Source of the DNA: an uncultured Paraglaciecola sp.
GTDB lineage: Bacteria > Pseudomonadota > Gammaproteobacteria > Enterobacterales > Alteromonadaceae
Length of the DNA: 9,636 nucleotides
Assembly: GCA_905479025.1 (NCBI GenBank)
Contig: CAJQKX010000136.1
Coordinates: forward strand, 1 to 9,636
Direction: 5' to 3'
Every line of letters begins with the position of its first letter. The first letter of the stretch is position 1. Below the pieces are notes generated by a model. That model ran no database searches, was not told the DNA's origin, and saw nothing but the letters and a program-made list of their open reading frames with translations. This document shows, piece by piece, positions 7,223 to 9,636 of the stretch. A program made the position numbers and the translations under genes.

Positions 7223-8347
7223 TTAAGTCATTACCATAAACTGCTTAATCTCATCAATCTGTGTCATCGCATCTTGATATCCAATATCAATTAATGCTTT
7301 GCAATAGGCCTTTTCAAACAATACGTAACTTGCCAAACTGCCGCCACTGCCTTTTTTATTAGCACCCACTATAGATAATAAAAAACGCATGGATTTTGGT
7401 AAGTGCACTTCATATTCAGCAGCCAAGACATCAAATTTCACGCTCGGTTCGATTACTAAAATATCAACCGGTCGAACCCCAATTTGTTTTTGTTGGTGCT
7501 CTGAAATACATGCTGACACGCGATTGAAACTTTCTAAAATAGATAGATCTTCATCCATCGCGTCAATAAAAGCACTGTTTAGCATATTGCCAAAAACTTG
7601 CGCAATGGAAGGTGAATGCTCAGTATGTAAACGCTCAATACCCGTAATATTGCCACTAACACCAATCACCATAATCTTGTCAGCTCCCATTTTCAATGGC
7701 ACACTCAATGGCGCTGATTGGCGCACTGCACCATCACCAAAATATTCACGATTAATGCGTACTGAAGGAAAAACTGCGGGAATAGCAGTTGATGCCATTA
7801 AGTGTTTAAGCTGCAATTCAGCTCTCAGTCCCAAGCGTCGGGTTTTACTCCATGTCTTGATAGATGAGTGGCCTTGAAAAAACGCAATGTTTTGACCTGA
7901 GGTATAACCTAAGGCGTTGATGCTTAGTGCATGCAAATGGTCTTTGGCAATCATAGTATTGAGGCGGCTCATATTGATACTTCGTTTTAACAAATAAGCC
8001 AGTGGTCGATTGTCAAAAAGACTTAACGGCTTATCATTGGCAATACCACTATGGAAGAATGAAGCGAATATTTTGATCATACTTTTAAAAACCGTAAAGT
8101 AATCAACTTGGTGTATACGCGCGGAGGTGAGGTTGCCCCAAATATCTTCTAGCCCAATAACCGCTTGGTGAAAATTATCGGCTTCAGTTGCAATTTTCGC
8201 AGCGTTAATTGCACCTGCAGAGGTGCCACATATTATTTGAAACGGATTATGCTCAGTTTTGGGAACTATTTCAGCAAGCGCTTTTAGCACACCGACTTGA
8301 TATGCAGCGCGTGCACCACCACCTGAGAGTACTAAAGCTGTTTTCAT
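7223..8347 (-). CDS. Patatin-like phospholipase
   Basis: A 374-residue serine acyl hydrolase of the patatin family. Near the N-terminus it has the oxyanion-hole glycine motif LSGGGARAAYQVGVL (7-21). The nucleophile elbow GTSAG holds Ser43, and the dyad Asp is D205 in FGDGA. AIPAVFP upstream of the Asp is also typical. The hydrophobic block MIKIFASFFHSG (90-101) may touch membrane. There is no signal peptide, so it probably acts in the cytoplasm or on the inner leaflet, hydrolysing acyl esters of phospholipids; the true substrate cannot be told. GTG 8356 would add only MGS; ATG 8347 is chosen because the core motif begins at once, though the ribosome site is poor with either. It is a single gene, convergent with the regulator. 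No evidence of toxin-type secretion. Confidence 0.88.
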   Translation of the reverse strand: MKTALVLSGGGARAAYQVGVLKALAEIVPKTEHNPFQIICGTSAGAINAAKIATEADNFHQAVIGLEDIWGNLTSARIHQVDYFTVFKSMIKIFASFFHSGIANDKPLSLFDNRPLAYLLKRSINMSRLNTMIAKDHLHALSINALGYTSGQNIAFFQGHSSIKTWSKTRRLGLRAELQLKHLMASTAIPAVFPSVRINREYFGDGAVRQSAPLSVPLKMGADKIMVIGVSGNITGIERLHTEHSPSIAQVFGNMLNSAFIDAMDEDLSILESFNRVSACISEHQQKQIGVRPVDILVIEPSVKFDVLAAEYEVHLPKSMRFLLSIVGANKKGSGGSLASYVLFEKAYCKALIDIGYQDAMTQIDEIKQFMVMT

Positions 8348-8786
8348 AGAACCCACACTAGTCGTTCAGTTCTTTTATATATATCGATCATTTTCGCAAA
8401 AATATAATGGTTAATTGTATTTTGCTTGAATTTCAAAGATGGCGGTCTGGCAGCACAGGTTACTTATAAAAGTGTTCGGGTTGCTTTGTGTGACCATCAT
8501 CATTTCTTAATACAGTTTTTAAATTTGCAAACAAAGTCACAAATTTAGCGTTTTTTATCGGTGTTTTCAGCATTGTCTATTTTGGTTTACTTTCGCTCCC
8601 GCAGCAGCCAATAAGTGGGGTTAAATCTATGTATCCAAACACTACAGTCGTATGTGCTTATAACAAAAACATCATGATGGGATTTTACTCGCTGAGAAAA
8701 CGCTCCTAAAATACCCATATGTTAGTGTTATGTGTAAGTATAGACTTTAAAATTAATGCGTGTTTTTTGAACGATAGAGAATAATT
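8348..8786. other. Gap between patatin gene and cassette gene
   Basis: 439 bp without a convincing gene. The left part (to about 8460) should hold the patatin promoter on the - strand; it has TATATA and TATATT runs but no clear -35. The right part contains the first attC-like site (8657-8734). Between them, about 8526-8626 ends in GTTAAAT, which fits the GTTRRRY core box, but I could not find a matching left arm, so a decayed cassette remnant is only a possibility. The sequence after 8734 is the untranslated lead of the cassette. Confidence 0.4.
8657..8734 (+). repeat. attC-like integron recombination site (upstream of cassette)
   Basis: An imperfect long stem built the way attC sites are. 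ATAACA (8660-8665) pairs with TGTTAT (8726-8731). A small mismatch box follows, then AACAT (8668-8672) with ATGTT (8719-8723). ATGGG (8677-8681) pairs with CCCAT (8714-8718) and ATTTTA (8682-8687) with TAAAAT (8707-8712). A8713 is extrahelical, and 19 bases remain as the terminal loop. The right core box GTTATGT (8727-8733) and the preceding TTAGT resemble the right end of Vibrio VCR repeats. The total of 78 bp fits the family range. No integrase gene is visible. Confidence 0.62.
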
Positions 8787-9047
8787 ATGTTAAATCCAAA
8801 ATTGATAGTTATCTTCAGCGGTCTATTTTTAATTATTGTCGGAGTTGGACTTATTGCAGTCCAATTCTATTTTCAGGTATCAGCTCCTGAGATTGCTTTC
8901 CCACAAAGAGGAGCCAATCTAGAAGCGGCCGGTGTCAAAGCAAGTGTTTCTACTACCTACGTAGGACTTATCCTTGTAGTAGTTGGCGCATTCCTTGAAA
9001 TGGTAGGTTATATTTTCGGAAAATCTGCGAATGATAAAAATATATAA
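8787..9047 (+). CDS. Small two-transmembrane protein in a probable integron cassette
   Basis: An 86-residue protein I do not recognise. It has two hydrophobic segments, about 6-29 (LIVIFSGLFLIIVGVGLIAV and on) and 57-77 (TYVGLILVVVGAFLEMVGYI and on). A polar link of about 27 residues (APEIAFPQRGANLEAAGVKA) joins them, and a short charged tail, KSANDKNI, ends the protein. Both helices carry repeated glycines, suggesting close helix packing. Its ATG has AGAGA six bases upstream. The stop codon TAA lies inside the left core box of the downstream attC-like site, a common arrangement in gene cassettes. The distance from one attC-like right box to the next is about 380 bp. Function unknown; inner-membrane location inferred. 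Expression from its own promoter is not evident. Confidence 0.72.
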   Translation: MLNPKLIVIFSGLFLIIVGVGLIAVQFYFQVSAPEIAFPQRGANLEAAGVKASVSTTYVGLILVVVGAFLEMVGYIFGKSANDKNI

Positions 9048-9114
9048 CAATGCGGTCAACGAACGCCTAATGGATAAAGTACAGCGCACTTTATCCATTA
9101 CCTGGGCATTATGT
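9042..9114 (+). repeat. attC-like site closing the cassette
   Basis: Begins ATATAACAATGCGGTCAACG, close to the common attC left end TAACAATGCGGTCAA. It ends TTACCTGGGCATTATG, close to the common right end with GCGTTATG. A perfect 13-bp stem (9068-9080 with 9088-9100, loop ACAGCGC) forms the variable terminal structure. The left side can also pair as AACA with TGTT (9112-9115) and ATGC with GCAT (9106-9109). The right core box has A where G of GTT is expected at the crossover (9108), so the site may be weak or dead. There is no T tract, so a terminator is a poor alternative. Confidence 0.6.
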
Positions 9115-9144
9115 TGTGGTTGAATTAACCGGACACTTCAATAA

Positions 9145-9158
9145 AGGATTATAATCCT
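9145..9158 (+). promoter_or_regulatory. Palindromic -10 region of the IS promoter
   Basis: A perfect 14-bp palindrome AGGATTATAATCCT contains a consensus TATAAT (9150-9155), 20 bp before the orfA start. No clear -35 sits at the right distance inside the IS. The palindrome could also be a transposase or repressor site. Confidence 0.35.
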
Positions 9159-9174
9159 GTTAATTGAGGTGAAT

Positions 9175-9462
9175 ATGACTAAACGAACAAATAAACATTA
9201 TCCCGCAGAATTTAAACAAGAAGCGGTCGCTCTGGTAATAGAGCAAGACTATCCAATCGTACAAGCTGCTGCATCTTTAGGTGTGACAGACAAACTACTT
9301 TACAACTGGGTAGCTAAGCATAAGAAACAGGCACTAGGTGACGTGTTGTCTGGCGATGAACGAGCAGAGTTAATTCAACTCAGGAAGGATAATAAACGTC
9401 TACAAATGGAGCGTGAAATCCTAAAAAAGGCAAGTGCCTTCTTCGCGAAAGAAATGAAGTAA
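9175..9462 (+). CDS. IS3-family transposase OrfA
   Basis: A 95-residue DNA-binding subunit of an IS3-family transposase (HTH_Tnp_1). The N-terminal helix-turn-helix covers YPAEFKQEAVALVIEQ through AAASLGVTDKLLYNWVAKHK (about 8-52). A leucine-zipper-like coiled coil follows (ELIQLRKDNKRLQMEREILK), used for multimerisation in this family, and then KKASAFFAKEMK. ATG 9175 is chosen because GAGG precedes it by five bases; GTG 9169 overlaps that site and would add two residues. Alone it binds the terminal repeats and can repress; joined to OrfB by frameshifting it makes the active transposase. Intact. Confidence 0.92.
   Translation: MTKRTNKHYPAEFKQEAVALVIEQDYPIVQAAASLGVTDKLLYNWVAKHKKQALGDVLSGDERAELIQLRKDNKRLQMEREILKKASAFFAKEMK
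9423..9429 (+). other. Programmed -1 frameshift site A_AAA_AAG
   Basis: The heptamer AAAAAAG is in the exact phase needed (CTA AAA AAG in the orfA frame) for slippage into the orfB frame, which opens at 9417 after a TGA. A short stem TTCTT/AAGAA (9439-9443 with 9449-9453) lies ten bases downstream and may stimulate it. This is the standard way IS3-family elements make the OrfAB transposase. Confidence 0.85.
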
Positions 9463-9636
9463 GATATTCTTTTATAAGTGAGCTTGATGCTAAGTATCCT
9501 GTGTCAGTCGCTTGTAAAGTGATGGAAGTGAGTTCGTCAGCATACTACGCATGGCTAAAAAAACCTGGTGAACTCATTAGCGCTCAAATGCTAAGACTGT
9601 ATCGACGAGCCAAAGCATTATTCAAGGCAAGTCGAA
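9429..9636 (+). CDS. IS3-family transposase OrfB, partial (5' part)
   Basis: The frame one base back from orfA is open from 9417 to the window edge. After the slip it reads KCLLRERNEVRYSFISELDA, then KYPVSVACKVMEVSSSAYYA and WLKKPG, the typical N-terminal helical domain (HTH_21 type) of IS3 OrfB. There is no good start codon near its beginning, so expression as an OrfAB fusion through the A_AAA_AAG slip is expected. The DDE catalytic core (rve domain) lies beyond the window, so whether the element is active cannot be judged. No stop or frameshift occurs in the 69 codons visible. Confidence 0.88.

Larger units (their letters stand above)
9112..9636 (+). mobile_element. IS3-family insertion sequence, left part (cut by window edge)
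   Basis: Contains orfA, an A_AAA_AAG frameshift site and the start of orfB, the standard IS3-family order. The left end is probably TGTTGTGG at 9112. In this family the terminal repeat starts with TG and ends about 24-25 bp later in GGACA, and here CCGGACA ends at 9135. TG at 9115 or 9121 are alternatives. The right end, second terminal repeat and target duplication lie outside the window. It abuts the attC-like site, so insertion at or beside that site is likely. Confidence 0.8.

Noticed and set aside
7389..7877. Open frame of 162 codons on the + strand opposite the patatin gene
   Set aside because: The opposite strand encodes an intact patatin with its catalytic dyad in this stretch; this frame is its shadow.
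8526..8626. A third attC site ending in GTTAAAT
   Set aside because: The right box fits GTTRRRY, but no matching left arm or stem could be found, and the space to the next attC-like site would be too short for a cassette.
9068..9100. 13-bp perfect stem as a terminator for the cassette gene
   Set aside because: No T tract follows, the stem is AT-rich, and flanking sequences match attC ends, so a terminal structure of an attC site explains it better.
1..9636. CRISPR arrays, tRNA or rRNA genes
   Set aside because: No regularly spaced direct repeats and no cloverleaf or rRNA-like stretch were noticed on either strand by reading.

Overview
The window looks like an AT-rich chromosomal segment from a marine-type gammaproteobacterium, in the range of Shewanella, Colwellia or other Alteromonadales. 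The evidence is the ydbH-ynbE-ydbL operon, the enterobacterial-type DnaK, an IS3-family element and attC-like recombination sites. I cannot name the species from the sequence alone.

Layout, left to right. Positions 1-380 hold no gene I can support. A small cysteine-rich CWC-family protein follows on the + strand (381-614). A three-gene operon on the - strand, ydbH-ynbE-ydbL (3841 down to 784), encodes a long AsmA-like envelope protein, a small outer-membrane lipoprotein and a small periplasmic protein. In E. coli, YdbH and YnbE form one of the bridges thought to carry phospholipid to the outer membrane. Upstream of it, also on the - strand, a complete DnaK gene (5954-4047) ends at a 16-bp perfect terminator stem. 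It has no grpE or dnaJ beside it and looks like a stand-alone DnaK paralogue. Divergent from it, across 322 bp, is a CRP/FNR-superfamily regulator (6277-7059). Between the two genes is a palindrome with CRP-like geometry but altered half-sites (TGTCA-N6-TGACA). A patatin-like phospholipase (8347-7223, - strand) follows.

The right end is accessory DNA. A small two-membrane-segment protein (8787-9047) sits between two structures that resemble integron attC sites (about 8657-8734 and 9042-9114). It therefore reads as an integron gene cassette, with no integrase in the window. Directly against the second attC-like site begins an IS3-family insertion sequence, cut by the window edge, with orfA, a canonical A_AAA_AAG frameshift site and the start of orfB.

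The two most interesting points are the unit of stand-alone DnaK, divergent regulator and matched operator, and the cassette with its two attC-like sites next to an IS. Both are inferences from sequence reading. They would need homologue searches, structure-based attC scanning and binding experiments to confirm.
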